Assembly (NCBI RefSeq): GCF_000425225.1
Contig: NZ_AULJ01000001.1
Span: 124,001 to 188,000 of the forward strand
Length of the DNA stretch: 64,000 bases
Direction of reading: 5' to 3'
Source of the DNA: Pontibacillus marinus BH030004 = DSM 16465
Lineage (GTDB): Bacteria; Bacillota; Bacilli; Bacillales; BH030062
Position numbers and translations under genes: made by a program. Shown piece by piece: positions 34,555 to 42,895 of the stretch. The notes below the pieces were generated by a model that worked only from the letters and a program-made list of their open reading frames with translations, searched no databases and was not told the origin of the DNA. Each line of letters starts with the position of its first letter. The first letter of the stretch is position 1.

Positions 34555-35637
34555 ATGCTTACAAAAGACATAGCTGATGTTGTTGTGAAGGAAACGATGA
34601 AAAGGTTAGGTCGAAACATAAACATTTTTGATCACAATGGGATTATCTTAAGTTCTGGTGAAAAAAGTCGCGTGGATACCTTTCATGAAGGTGCCCTCCA
34701 AGTGGTCAAAACGCAAAAACCAATCGTGATCAAAAATAGTGACGTAAACATATTGCGGGGAGTAAAGCCAGGCATTAACCTGCCTATTAGACAAAAAGGA
34801 AGTATTATTGGAGTAGTAGGGATCTCAGGGGTTCCTGAAGAAGTACAAGATTTTGGTTCATTAGTCGTTCTTATGACAGAATTATTGATCAACCAAAATC
34901 TCCTCTCCAAAGAAGTTGAGTGGAAATTTCGAACGCGGGAAACCATTATGGATGAATTGTTATCCGAACAGCCGGATTTAACGAAAATTAATCAAAAATT
35001 AGCGGTTTTGAATGCGAACCGATTATCACCACCCTATTTCCCAATCGTGTTTTCTTTCACACAAGACAAGCGAAAGAATGACCCCTTATTATCCAACATG
35101 TATAGAGAAATTGAAAAACAGTTAAGCGCCTATACTTGTATGTATGCTTTTCAAGACACGGAAACCTTCTGCATTCTTGTGAGCGCTTTTTCGGTTAAAT
35201 ACAAGGATACCATTTATGACATGCTAGAGCGATACTTCTCCACTCAATTCAAGCATGTATCAAGCGCGAGCGGATATCGAATAGAACGAATAGAAGAAAT
35301 ACCTGAATTATTCAATCAGCTAAGAACTGCCCTACAACTAACGGATAAGCGAAGAATTCATATTAAAGATGTTGAAATTCAACTCCTGTTAAAAAATGTT
35401 CAGGAAGAGAAAAGACAGCAAGTGAAAAGCAGGATAGAACTCAATTTGACTCAAGAATTAAAAGAAACATTAAGCGTATTATTCGAGCATGATTTGAATG
35501 TCCAAGCCACCGCTGAGGCAATGTTTATTCATAGGAATACACTTTTGTATCGATTGAAAAAAGTACAAGAACTGACTGGGTACAATCCTAGAAGTTTTCA
35601 GGATGCGGTGATCTTACAAATCTCTCAATGGATCTGA
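34555..35637 (+). CDS. CdaR-type transcriptional regulator (sugar diacid/glycerate sensing family)
   Basis: The 360-residue protein has the N-terminal diacid-recognition domain (IFDHNGIILSSGEKSRVDTFHEGA, residues about 22-45, and PGINLPIRQKGSIIGVVGISG) and a C-terminal PucR helix-turn-helix (VQATAEAMFIHRNTLLYRLK). In E. coli, CdaR activates glycerate and sugar diacid genes. The next gene here is glycerate kinase, with the terminator between them, so CdaR-like control of the glycerate kinase-KdgT-LarA unit is likely. A paralogue lies at 12585-13736. Confidence 0.9.
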   Translation: MLTKDIADVVVKETMKRLGRNINIFDHNGIILSSGEKSRVDTFHEGALQVVKTQKPIVIKNSDVNILRGVKPGINLPIRQKGSIIGVVGISGVPEEVQDFGSLVVLMTELLINQNLLSKEVEWKFRTRETIMDELLSEQPDLTKINQKLAVLNANRLSPPYFPIVFSFTQDKRKNDPLLSNMYREIEKQLSAYTCMYAFQDTETFCILVSAFSVKYKDTIYDMLERYFSTQFKHVSSASGYRIERIEEIPELFNQLRTALQLTDKRRIHIKDVEIQLLLKNVQEEKRQQVKSRIELNLTQELKETLSVLFEHDLNVQATAEAMFIHRNTLLYRLKKVQELTGYNPRSFQDAVILQISQWI

Positions 35638-35655
35638 GACTAATATACATTTTGT

Positions 35656-35690
35656 ACAAAAAACCATGGGAAATTCCTATGGTTTTTTGT
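35656..35690. terminator. Intrinsic terminator after the CdaR-type gene
   Basis: ACAAAAAACCAT and ATGGTTTTTTGT form a 12-base stem extended by GG/CC, with A- and T-runs on both sides. Confidence 0.9.
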
Positions 35691-35725
35691 TTGTATTAAC
35701 CATATTATCAGAAAATTACGACGTT

Positions 35726-35731
35726 TATAAT
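35726..35731 (+). promoter_or_regulatory. Probable -10 element before glycerate kinase
   Basis: A perfect TATAAT occurs about 50 bases before the start codon. The -35 region is weak, as expected for an activator-dependent promoter. The cre site lies just downstream. Confidence 0.45.
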
Positions 35732-35737
35732 GGTTTT

Positions 35738-35751
35738 TGAAAGCGGTTGCA
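35738..35751 (+). promoter_or_regulatory. cre site (CcpA) before glycerate kinase
   Basis: TGAAAGCGGTTGCA matches all 14 positions of the consensus TGWNANCGNTNWCA. It lies seven bases after the TATAAT box, where CcpA binding would repress transcription in rich carbon sources. Confidence 0.7.
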
Positions 35752-35779
35752 ACAAGTTTAATTCAATGGAGGTTAATCG

Positions 35780-36946
35780 ATGAAAGTTCTAATTGCACCT
35801 GATTCTTTTAAAGGCAGTTTATCTGGAATGGATGTCGCAAAGTCCATTGAGACAGGAATCAAACGAACAGACCTACATACAGAGACCTTGCCCATTCCGA
35901 TGGCGGATGGAGGAGAGGGAACATTAGAATCTCTAGTCAGTGCTACAGATGGAGAATATGTCGAGACTCAAGTTTTGGATCCTCTGGGAAGAGAAATCAC
36001 AGGTCATTACGGAATTATGGGAGATGAGCAAACAGCTGTTATTGAACTAGCGATTGCATCTGGATTGCCTTTACTAGATCCTGACGAATTAGATCCCAAA
36101 GTCACAACCACATATGGAACAGGTCAGTTAATTCGACATGCCATAGACCGGGGCATCACCTCTTTTATTATCTGCGTAGGAGGAAGTTCCACAAATGATG
36201 CAGGAACGGGGATCTTGAAAGCATTGGGGTATAGGTTTCTCGATCACCATGGAAACGAACTTCCACAAGGTGGTTTAGCCTTACAAGATCTAGCCTATAT
36301 CGATGATCATCATGTGAGTCAGAAGGTGAAAGAAGCGAAGTTCCAAATCGCGTGTGATGTGAATAATCCATTTATTGGTCTAAATGGAGCTTCCCATATT
36401 TTTGGTCCACAAAAAGGTGCTACACCAGAAGAGGTGAAACATCTAGATCATGCGCTTGAGGTTTTTGCAAACGTAATTGCTAAGCAAAAAGGTAAGCGAT
36501 TACACGATGTGGAAGGAGCTGGTGCGGCCGGCGGAACAGCTGGAGGTATGATTTCATGTCTGAACGCTGAACTGCGACCAGGCGTAGATTTGGTTATGGA
36601 AACCATTGGGTTACCTGAACTTATCCAAAAAGGTGACATCGACTTTGTCATTACAGGAGAGGGGAAGCTTGATTATCAAACCCGATTCGGCAAAGTGGTA
36701 GCAGGCATTACCAAATTAGCGAAACCCAAAGAGATCCCTGTGATTGCCCTTTGTGGTGAAATCGAAGCGGAAGATTTCCTGGGTAATGAACTATCTGTAA
36801 CCTCTGCCTTTAGCATTACCACTGGTCCAATGAGTCTTGAAGGGGCCATGCAAAATACAAGACAACTACTTGAACATTCAAGTGAGCAGGTTTACCAACT
36901 ACTGTTAGCGGGTGCTCGGATGAACCTTTCCACTGTGACTGGATAG
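35780..36946 (+). CDS. Glycerate kinase (GlxK/GarK family)
   Basis: The 388-residue protein begins MKVLIAPDSFKGSLSGMDVA and contains PMADGGEGTLESLV, VGGSSTNDAGTGIL and VITGEGKLDYQTRFGK, the signature blocks of bacterial glycerate kinases. It phosphorylates D-glycerate to 2-phosphoglycerate for glycolysis. It has its own promoter region with a perfect cre site. It is followed by a sugar-acid permease and a LarA, which suggests that uptake and racemisation of L-glycerate or a similar hydroxyacid feed it. Confidence 0.93.
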   Translation: MKVLIAPDSFKGSLSGMDVAKSIETGIKRTDLHTETLPIPMADGGEGTLESLVSATDGEYVETQVLDPLGREITGHYGIMGDEQTAVIELAIASGLPLLDPDELDPKVTTTYGTGQLIRHAIDRGITSFIICVGGSSTNDAGTGILKALGYRFLDHHGNELPQGGLALQDLAYIDDHHVSQKVKEAKFQIACDVNNPFIGLNGASHIFGPQKGATPEEVKHLDHALEVFANVIAKQKGKRLHDVEGAGAAGGTAGGMISCLNAELRPGVDLVMETIGLPELIQKGDIDFVITGEGKLDYQTRFGKVVAGITKLAKPKEIPVIALCGEIEAEDFLGNELSVTSAFSITTGPMSLEGAMQNTRQLLEHSSEQVYQLLLAGARMNLSTVTG

Positions 36947-37086
36947 GGGAGCCACGTATGATCAACTCTTTTAGGAGGTGTTACATAAAGGTAGCTACAA
37001 ACTTCTGAGAAATAGACAGACCCTCACAGTAACTCGTTTTGTTCTTATTATGATTATATTTTTTAAGAAAAGGGGAGCGTTTATTT

Positions 37087-38217
37087 ATGAAAATCAAGAA
37101 GACCATAGAAAAAGTTCCAGGTGGATTAATGGTAGTCCCATTGATGTTTGGGGCTTTATTGAACACGATTGATCAGGCACATTTACCTTTTATCGAAGCC
37201 ATTTTGAAGGCGTTAGGTCAATCAGCAGGTGAAGATGGCCATTATTCCTTCTTGTACATTGGAGGATTTTCTGAAGCTTTATTCAAAACTGGTGCCTTAA
37301 CACTTATTGCCTTATTCCTATTTTGTGCAGGGAGTCAAATGGATCTTCGGGTTGGTGGAAAAGCCCTTAAGAAAGGGGCCATCATTACGACAGCTAAGTA
37401 TCTGACAGGTTTATCGGTTGGTTTACTATTTAGCGTGTTCTTTGACCCAATGAGTGGACTGCTTGGATTATCAACGATGGCGATTGTAGCTGCGATGACC
37501 AACAGTAATGGAGGCATGTACGCAGCATTAACTGGAGAATACGGAAACCGTTCGGATGTCGGAGCGGTAGCGATTCTTTCATTGAATGACGGACCATTCT
37601 TTACGATGCTAGCGTTGGGCATGATGGGGACAAGCTTCCCGTTTATTGCTTTCCTTTCTGTACTATTACCAATTGGACTAGGAATGCTGCTCGGTAATTT
37701 AGATGAGGATATTAAGAGTTTCTTAGCACCAGGTGAGACGTTAACGATTCCATTTTTTGCTTTTGCTTTAGGAGCAGGGATGAACTTTATGAACTTCTTC
37801 AATCCTGAAGTGGTTGGAGCAGGACTTGTATTAGGATTGATGACGACGATTCTCACTGGTTTTGCAGGAATCGCTGCATTGAAACTATTCCGTGAAAAGA
37901 GCCAAATCGGTGGCGTAGCAGAAGCATCCACTGCAGGAAATGCTGCCGCTACTCCAGCAGCCATTGCTGCAGCAGCAGGTGTAGCAGCTTCTACAGGATC
38001 AATGACAGCTGCTAAAGCACAACAATTCCAAGATATCGCGTCTTTAGCAACAGCACAAGTTTCCATATCAACCCTTACAACAGCCGTTCTTTGCCCAATA
38101 TTTGTTATACTTTGGGATAAACATCAGAAGAAAAAGGGGATTGATGGATCCCTTCCAGATGAGCAACTAACAAAGAGCCATCAAAGCTATCAAGTCAATC
38201 AAGAGGCGAATGCCTAA
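37087..38217 (+). CDS. KdgT-family sugar-acid permease
   Basis: This 376-residue membrane protein matches the 2-keto-3-deoxygluconate permease family. It begins IEKVPGGLMVVPLMFGALLNT and has about ten hydrophobic segments, with conserved MTNSNGGMYAALTGEYG and ASTAGNAAATPAA. The family couples uptake of sugar acids to protons. No 2-keto-3-deoxygluconate enzymes are nearby. The partners are glycerate kinase and LarA, so the cargo may be glycerate or another aldonic acid. AAGGGGAG lies ten bases before the ATG. Confidence 0.88.
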   Translation: MKIKKTIEKVPGGLMVVPLMFGALLNTIDQAHLPFIEAILKALGQSAGEDGHYSFLYIGGFSEALFKTGALTLIALFLFCAGSQMDLRVGGKALKKGAIITTAKYLTGLSVGLLFSVFFDPMSGLLGLSTMAIVAAMTNSNGGMYAALTGEYGNRSDVGAVAILSLNDGPFFTMLALGMMGTSFPFIAFLSVLLPIGLGMLLGNLDEDIKSFLAPGETLTIPFFAFALGAGMNFMNFFNPEVVGAGLVLGLMTTILTGFAGIAALKLFREKSQIGGVAEASTAGNAAATPAAIAAAAGVAASTGSMTAAKAQQFQDIASLATAQVSISTLTTAVLCPIFVILWDKHQKKKGIDGSLPDEQLTKSHQSYQVNQEANA

Positions 38218-38224
38218 TCCACTA

Positions 38225-38250
38225 TCTCTGGGGAGTTCGCTCTCCAGAGA
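38225..38250 (+). other. Intercistronic hairpin between permease and larA
   Basis: TCTCTGGGGAG and CTCTCCAGAGA close a stable TTCG tetraloop. No T-run follows, so it may stabilise mRNA or set expression ratios between the two genes. Confidence 0.65.
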
Positions 38251-38296
38251 TTCACTAATTTATGAAACTTAAACGATAGAAAGTGTGGGATAGAAG

Positions 38297-39559
38297 ATGC
38301 TCGTAGATTTAGCCTATGGAAAAAAGGGGTTACAAGTTGAAGTACCTGATCACTCAGATATTATTGAACCCCGTTATATCCCTAAGATTGAAAGTGAAAA
38401 AGAGAAGGCTTTTGAAGCTATGCGCAATCCAGTGGGTACGCCACCTTTAAAAGAAATGGTGAAATCCACAGACACGGTCTCGATTGTCATTAGTGACAGC
38501 ACGCGTCCAACGCCGAATCATAAGCTCGTGCCTTGGTTAATTGAGGAGCTTAGTCATGTACCTAAAGAAAACTTTATCATCATTAACGGTACAGGAAGCC
38601 ACAAAGACAACACGAGGGAAGAGTTTATTGAAATGCTCGGTGAGGATGTTGTGAACTCAGTAAAAGTGATTAACAATAACGCTTTTGATAAAGATACCCA
38701 GACGTATTTAGGCACAAGCTCTTATGGAGGAGAAGCCTATTTAAACAGTGAATACATCAACAGTGATTTTAAGATTGTGACCGGATTTATAGAACCGCAC
38801 TTTTTTGCAGGATTTAGTGGTGGACCAAAAGGAATCATGCCGGGGATCGCTGGAATCGATACGATCATGCATTTTCACAGTGCGAAAATGATTGCACATG
38901 AAAAAAGTACGTGGGGAATTATGAAGGATAATCCTGTCCAAGGAGAAGCAACCGATATCACATTAATGGCTAAACCAGACTTCATGTTAAATGTGACACT
39001 TAATGGTGATAAGGAAATTACAAACTTTTTCACAGGAGATGTGATTGAAGCACATCGAGAAGGCTGTGCCTATGTAAAAGAGCATGCCATGGTACCTTGT
39101 GAAGAACCTTATGATATCGTCGTTACAACCAACAGCGGTTATCCACTTGATCAAAACTTATATCAGGCCGTTAAAGGGATGAGTGCTGCCCACAAGGTCG
39201 TTAAAGAAAATGGATCGATCATTTGTGCAGCGGAATGTAGTGATGGGTTACCGAGCCACGGGAACTACGCGAAGATCCTGAAAATGTTTGGATCTCCGCA
39301 AGAATTGCTAGATAAAGTGAATGATCCAAGCTTTTCCCTATTTGACCAATGGCAAGCCCAAAAGCAAGCCATGATTCAAGTATGGGCAGATTGTTACGTG
39401 TATTCTCAACTTAGTTCAGAGGATGTGGAGAATGCGATGTTAAAACCAACAAACAATATCACAGAGACGATTGAAGCGTTAAAAGAGAAGTATGGACAAG
39501 ATGCACGCATTGCGGTTATGCCACTTGGACCGTTGACGATTCCTTATGTGAAGGAATAA
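38297..39559 (+). CDS. larA: Nickel-dependent lactate racemase-type enzyme, LarA
   Basis: A 420-residue LarA with all cofactor residues. His102, His168 in FIEPHFFAG, Lys178 in GGPKGIMPG and His194 are each exactly six positions before L. plantarum LarA His108, His174, Lys184 and His200. The lysine carries the nickel-pincer nucleotide. LarA homologues racemise or epimerise the alpha carbon of 2-hydroxyacids, including lactate, malate and gluconate. Following glycerate kinase and a sugar-acid permease, it could convert L-glycerate to D-glycerate or epimerise an aldonate. A palindromic repeat follows the stop. Confidence 0.92.
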   Translation: MLVDLAYGKKGLQVEVPDHSDIIEPRYIPKIESEKEKAFEAMRNPVGTPPLKEMVKSTDTVSIVISDSTRPTPNHKLVPWLIEELSHVPKENFIIINGTGSHKDNTREEFIEMLGEDVVNSVKVINNNAFDKDTQTYLGTSSYGGEAYLNSEYINSDFKIVTGFIEPHFFAGFSGGPKGIMPGIAGIDTIMHFHSAKMIAHEKSTWGIMKDNPVQGEATDITLMAKPDFMLNVTLNGDKEITNFFTGDVIEAHREGCAYVKEHAMVPCEEPYDIVVTTNSGYPLDQNLYQAVKGMSAAHKVVKENGSIICAAECSDGLPSHGNYAKILKMFGSPQELLDKVNDPSFSLFDQWQAQKQAMIQVWADCYVYSQLSSEDVENAMLKPTNNITETIEALKEKYGQDARIAVMPLGPLTIPYVKE

Positions 39560-39564
39560 TAAAG

Positions 39565-39634
39565 GTGCCTGTTACCACTCGATATTTGTCGAACGGAGCG
39601 AAGTGATCGACAAATTCCGGGGCGTGACAGGCAC
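39565..39634. repeat. Palindromic repeat, family B
   Basis: The left arm GTGCCTGTTACCACTCG and the right arm, ending CGTGACAGGCAC, enclose an inner TTTGTCGA/TCGACAAA dyad. It lies five bases after the larA stop and is followed by TTTTTT, consistent with termination. Confidence 0.85.
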
Positions 39635-39728
39635 TTTTTTAACCAGTCATGATATTATTGTTCCTACAGAAATTCTTTTTGTTGAATTCACATCAAGAAA
39701 TAAGATAAATAAAAGGAGGTAGAACTTC

Positions 39729-40553
39729 ATGAAAATGGTCACAATTGGAAATAACATAGCAGATGTATACCTTGATCAAAAAACCATGTACCCGGGTGGA
39801 AACGCGTTAAATGTGGCTGTAATGTCAAAAATGTATGGTGCCAAGAAATCTTCTTATATTGGTATTATCGGAAGTGATGATATTGGGGATTACATGTTAC
39901 AAACTTTACAAAATCAGGATGTGAATATATCGCGAGTAAGAAGAGCGTATGGGGAAAGTGGTCAAGCGTTTGTTAATCTGAATAGTCATAATGATCGTAT
40001 CTTCGTTGATAACAATAGAGGTGGAATTCAAAATGATCTGTCCTTAAAAATAAATGAAAAGGATTTAGATCTCATAGAAGAACACGATATCCTTCACACA
40101 AGTCTTTATAGTAATAGTGATGATCACATATCTTTGTTAAGTAAACATATTCCTATCTCTTATGATTTTTCGAACCACTATACATATGATCACCTTGAAA
40201 GAATCTGCCCTTATGTTTCTTTTGCATTTATATCTGGTAGTCATTTGAGTGAACATGAAATAGAGGAAACGATAAACCTCATACATGGTTATGGAACGAA
40301 TGTTGTCGTCATAACAAGAGGTGATAAGGGAGCCAATGCATCTTTAAAAGGGACAACCTATTATCAAGATATCGAACCAGTCGATGTCGTAGATTCACTA
40401 GGGGCAGGAGATTCCTTTATTGCTGGGTTTTTAAAGGATTACCTAGATCATAATCAAATGACAAAAGCACTAGAGACAGGGGCTCAAAAAGCTGCAATCA
40501 CTTGCACAGTAAATGGGGCATTTGGAAATGGTAAACGCTATAGCCCGCTTTAG
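39729..40553 (+). CDS. PfkB family sugar kinase, FrlD-like
   Basis: The 274-residue kinase has YPGGNALNVAV near residue 20 and the PfkB signature VVDSLGAGDSFIAGFLKD near residue 220. The overall pattern, including NDRIFVDNNRGG, resembles FrlD fructoselysine/fructosamine 6-kinases. No other fructosamine genes (deglycase or transporter) are next to it, so the substrate is uncertain. AAAAGGAGGT precedes the ATG. It stands between two palindromic repeats and is probably a single-gene unit. Confidence 0.85.
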   Translation: MKMVTIGNNIADVYLDQKTMYPGGNALNVAVMSKMYGAKKSSYIGIIGSDDIGDYMLQTLQNQDVNISRVRRAYGESGQAFVNLNSHNDRIFVDNNRGGIQNDLSLKINEKDLDLIEEHDILHTSLYSNSDDHISLLSKHIPISYDFSNHYTYDHLERICPYVSFAFISGSHLSEHEIEETINLIHGYGTNVVVITRGDKGANASLKGTTYYQDIEPVDVVDSLGAGDSFIAGFLKDYLDHNQMTKALETGAQKAAITCTVNGAFGNGKRYSPL

Positions 40554-40558
40554 AAAAA

Positions 40559-40600
40559 GTGCCTGACCCCCATCGCTTTAAAGCGGTGGGGGTCAGGCAC
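40559..40600. repeat. Palindromic repeat, family A, supplying a stop codon
   Basis: A 42-base copy between convergent genes. The minus-strand gene at 40593-41438 reads into it, and the repeat end GGTGCCTGA supplies its last codons and TGA stop. Confidence 0.9.
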
Positions 40601-41438
40601 CCTCGTCGAATTTAGATTCTTTGATAATGGTATCCGCGGGTTCTTTCAGTAGCTTGCGGTGATCGCTGTGATTTTGTTGGTCTAGGTAGTCCTGAACAAT
40701 CTGATACCCGATATTGTAGCCGATCCATTTGGGGAAGCGGCTTAATTTTTTGCCATACATGAGTCGGTATTGATGGTCGGGATCCGTATTAGATAGCGCA
40801 GATTTAAACTGCTTTTGCCAAACGGATTCAACCTCTTCATAGGTGTAAAGGGAAGTCCAAGGTGCCAACCACTTTTCTCCATAGTGATCTTTGACTGCGC
40901 ACTCAGCTAATCCTTCCAGTACAAGCAAATCTTTTAAAGCCAATGTTTGATCATCAAGGTCGAGTGCATGCATACGACAAGCGTGATGATACTCATGAGC
41001 GAATATGGCTTTGAGCTCTGTGGCAGGGTGATCTGAGGAAATAAATAAGAAAATCCCTTGTTTTAATGCTAATCCGTTCTTTTTGATTGTCCTTTGTTGT
41101 AATGGCTTATCTCCATGCTTGATCGGAAAAATAAAAACCGGAATATCTGGACCATTCCATTCGTTTTTTAACCGTTGAAACTCTTTCTTGATGATCTCCC
41201 ATACTTTCCCTTTATCCATATCCTTCACAACAGCTTCTATCCGTCTCCATTCTCCGGGTTGAAAAAGTCCATTTTGATGAAGGTGATAGAGGAGCTCTTC
41301 GGCGTACATGTCAGGTACATACGATTCTATTGGCTCCACTAACGTTTTTGATTGAAGTTCATAAAGCGAATGACGGGAAGCTGATTGACACTTCTTAAAA
41401 TAAGACAATAACCAAGCTTTAGTATCGATTACACTCAA
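40593..41438 (-). CDS. Predicted Zn-dependent protease, DUF2268-like
   Basis: The 281-residue protein carries a zinc-protease motif HEYHH in IFAHEYHHACRMHALD, followed by a downstream glutamate in VLEGLAECAVKDHYG. This matches the DUF2268 putative Zn-dependent proteases of Bacillaceae. No signal peptide is evident. It starts at TTG 41438, after AAGGGTGAT. The last two codons and stop come from a palindromic repeat, so the C-terminus was altered by repeat insertion or drift. The substrate is unknown. Confidence 0.8.
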   Translation of the reverse strand: MSVIDTKAWLLSYFKKCQSASRHSLYELQSKTLVEPIESYVPDMYAEELLYHLHQNGLFQPGEWRRIEAVVKDMDKGKVWEIIKKEFQRLKNEWNGPDIPVFIFPIKHGDKPLQQRTIKKNGLALKQGIFLFISSDHPATELKAIFAHEYHHACRMHALDLDDQTLALKDLLVLEGLAECAVKDHYGEKWLAPWTSLYTYEEVESVWQKQFKSALSNTDPDHQYRLMYGKKLSRFPKWIGYNIGYQIVQDYLDQQNHSDHRKLLKEPADTIIKESKFDEGA

Positions 41439-41586
41439 AAAATCACCCTTCTCTTAAAATTTGTCATAAGCAGACATTCACCTAATCTTCGTAAACCTCC
41501 TCATATGTCTAGTCCATAGGAGAAGGCGGTGCATATGCTATGGATACATATCAGTAATAAATCATGTTTTTTAAAGGAGGATATGT

Positions 41587-41832
41587 ATGGCATACGACGC
41601 GATGTATCGTAGATGTTGTCGTTATCGTGGGAGTATCGTAAGGCTTAATTGCCGTGGCCGCGTACATGTTGGAAGAGTGACGCGCGTAACGAGATCCCAT
41701 GTGTGGATTAGACCCGTCGGAGGTCCAAGAGGGCTAGGCTATGGCTTTGGATTTGGTTTTGGAGGTTTCGGAATTCCATTTGCTCTTGGTGCCATTACAG
41801 GGATTGCACTAGCTTCGGTCTTCTTTTGGTAA
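41587..41832 (+). CDS. Small basic, glycine-rich protein, unknown function
   Basis: The 81-residue protein has a strong ribosome binding site (AAAGGAGGATATGT before ATG). The N-terminal half is arginine- and cysteine-rich (YRRCCRYRGSIVRLNCRGR) and looks like a short beta-rich, SH3-like segment. The C-terminal half is glycine/phenylalanine-rich (GYGFGFGFGGFG) and ends in a hydrophobic helix (residues about 62-80). It may be a membrane-attached or spore-surface protein. I do not recognise a named family. Confidence 0.7.
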   Translation: MAYDAMYRRCCRYRGSIVRLNCRGRVHVGRVTRVTRSHVWIRPVGGPRGLGYGFGFGFGGFGIPFALGAITGIALASVFFW

Positions 41833-41918
41833 GAGAATCTAGGGACAGTTCCCTAACACTGTATTCAATGACCTGAAAATTGTTTGGGTATATGTCTAAA
41901 TAGATGACAAAAAATGAA

Positions 41919-41968
41919 GTTCCTGACCCCCACCGCTTTACTGCGTTAGCGGACTGGGGGTCAGGCAC
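41919..41968. repeat. Palindromic repeat, family A
   Basis: A 50-base copy with a variant left end GTTCCTGACCCCC. It is followed by CTTTTTTG and lies after the small gene at 41587. Confidence 0.9.
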
Positions 41969-42059
41969 CTTTTTTGTACGTTTAATCACTCTACTAAACG
42001 TAAAATGAACAAATAAGAAGGGATTACAAATGTAAGATTCCATAAAGGAGGTCTACACC

Positions 42060-42827
42060 ATGCTAGTTTTTTCAAGACGTATAGAAGACATGAATGTTAA
42101 TGCGACGGATGGAGAATTAGGCAAGGTGAAGGACGTTTATTTTGATGAAGATCAATTGGTTGTACGTTATTTAGTGGTGGACACTCAAAAATGGCTGCCA
42201 GGTCGCAAGGTACTTGTTTCACCGGTTACATTTGACAAGGTTGATTTCGACAATCGTAAATTAAATGTAATGGAAACAAAAGACAAAGTGAAAGATTCAC
42301 CAGATATTGATGTTCACCAGCCGGTATCTCGCAGACAAGAGAAACAATTACACGGTCACTTTGGTTGGCCTACCTATTGGTCAGGTGCAAATGAGAACTT
42401 TCAAGTATGGGGAATGTATGATACGCCAATAGAACTAATGAATGCAGAACCTGATCACCAAACTGTCCCTGAACCGGATGAGGAAGATCAGAAGTTGCGC
42501 AGTGCAAATGAAATTAAAGGGGACTTTAATGGCTATCACATTCAAGCCAGAGATGGTGAGATTGGACATGTCTCCGATTTCATTATTGATGATGAAAATT
42601 GGAAGATCCGCTACTTGATGGTGGAAACGAGAAATTGGCTTCCAGGTAATTTTGTGGTCATATCCACAGATTGGATTGAGGATATTAACTGGAGAGAACA
42701 GCGGGTAGCTGTTAATCTAACTAAAGAAAAAGTGAAAAACGGACCATACTTTGACCCTGATCAAACAATCACACGAGAAGATGAAGAGAACATTTATGAG
42801 AGTTATGATAAAGAACCTTACTTCTAA
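42060..42827 (+). CDS. PRC-barrel domain protein, two domains
   Basis: The 255-residue protein contains two PRC-barrel repeats: NATDGELGKVKDVYFDED...YLVVDTQKWLPGRKVL near residues 10-60, and QARDGEIGHVSDFIIDDE...YLMVETRNWLPGNFVV near residues 155-205. An acidic linker separates them. PRC barrels appear in photosynthetic reaction centres, RimM and stress-related bacterial proteins. A precise function is not known. AAAGGAGG precedes the ATG; the gene is a single unit between repeats. Confidence 0.88.
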   Translation: MLVFSRRIEDMNVNATDGELGKVKDVYFDEDQLVVRYLVVDTQKWLPGRKVLVSPVTFDKVDFDNRKLNVMETKDKVKDSPDIDVHQPVSRRQEKQLHGHFGWPTYWSGANENFQVWGMYDTPIELMNAEPDHQTVPEPDEEDQKLRSANEIKGDFNGYHIQARDGEIGHVSDFIIDDENWKIRYLMVETRNWLPGNFVVISTDWIEDINWREQRVAVNLTKEKVKNGPYFDPDQTITREDEENIYESYDKEPYF

Positions 42828-42845
42828 TGAAGGTGCCTAATGAAG

Positions 42846-42895
42846 GTGCCTGACCCCCACTGCTTTACCGTATTAGCGAGGTGGGGGTCAGGCAC
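42846..42895. repeat. Palindromic repeat, family A, with nested left end
   Basis: A 50-base copy with centre GCTTTACCGTATTAGCGAGG. An additional GGTGCCTAATGAA lies directly before it. It fills the gap between convergent genes. Confidence 0.9.

Noticed and set aside
36958-37008. Sixteen-codon leader peptide between glycerate kinase and the permease
   Set aside because: It has a ribosome binding site, but the product shows no regulatory codon run and no accompanying terminator/antiterminator structure could be seen.
37335-38066. Long minus-strand frame opposite the KdgT permease
   Set aside because: It is a shadow of the permease coding bias, with proline/alanine-rich low-complexity product and no start signals.
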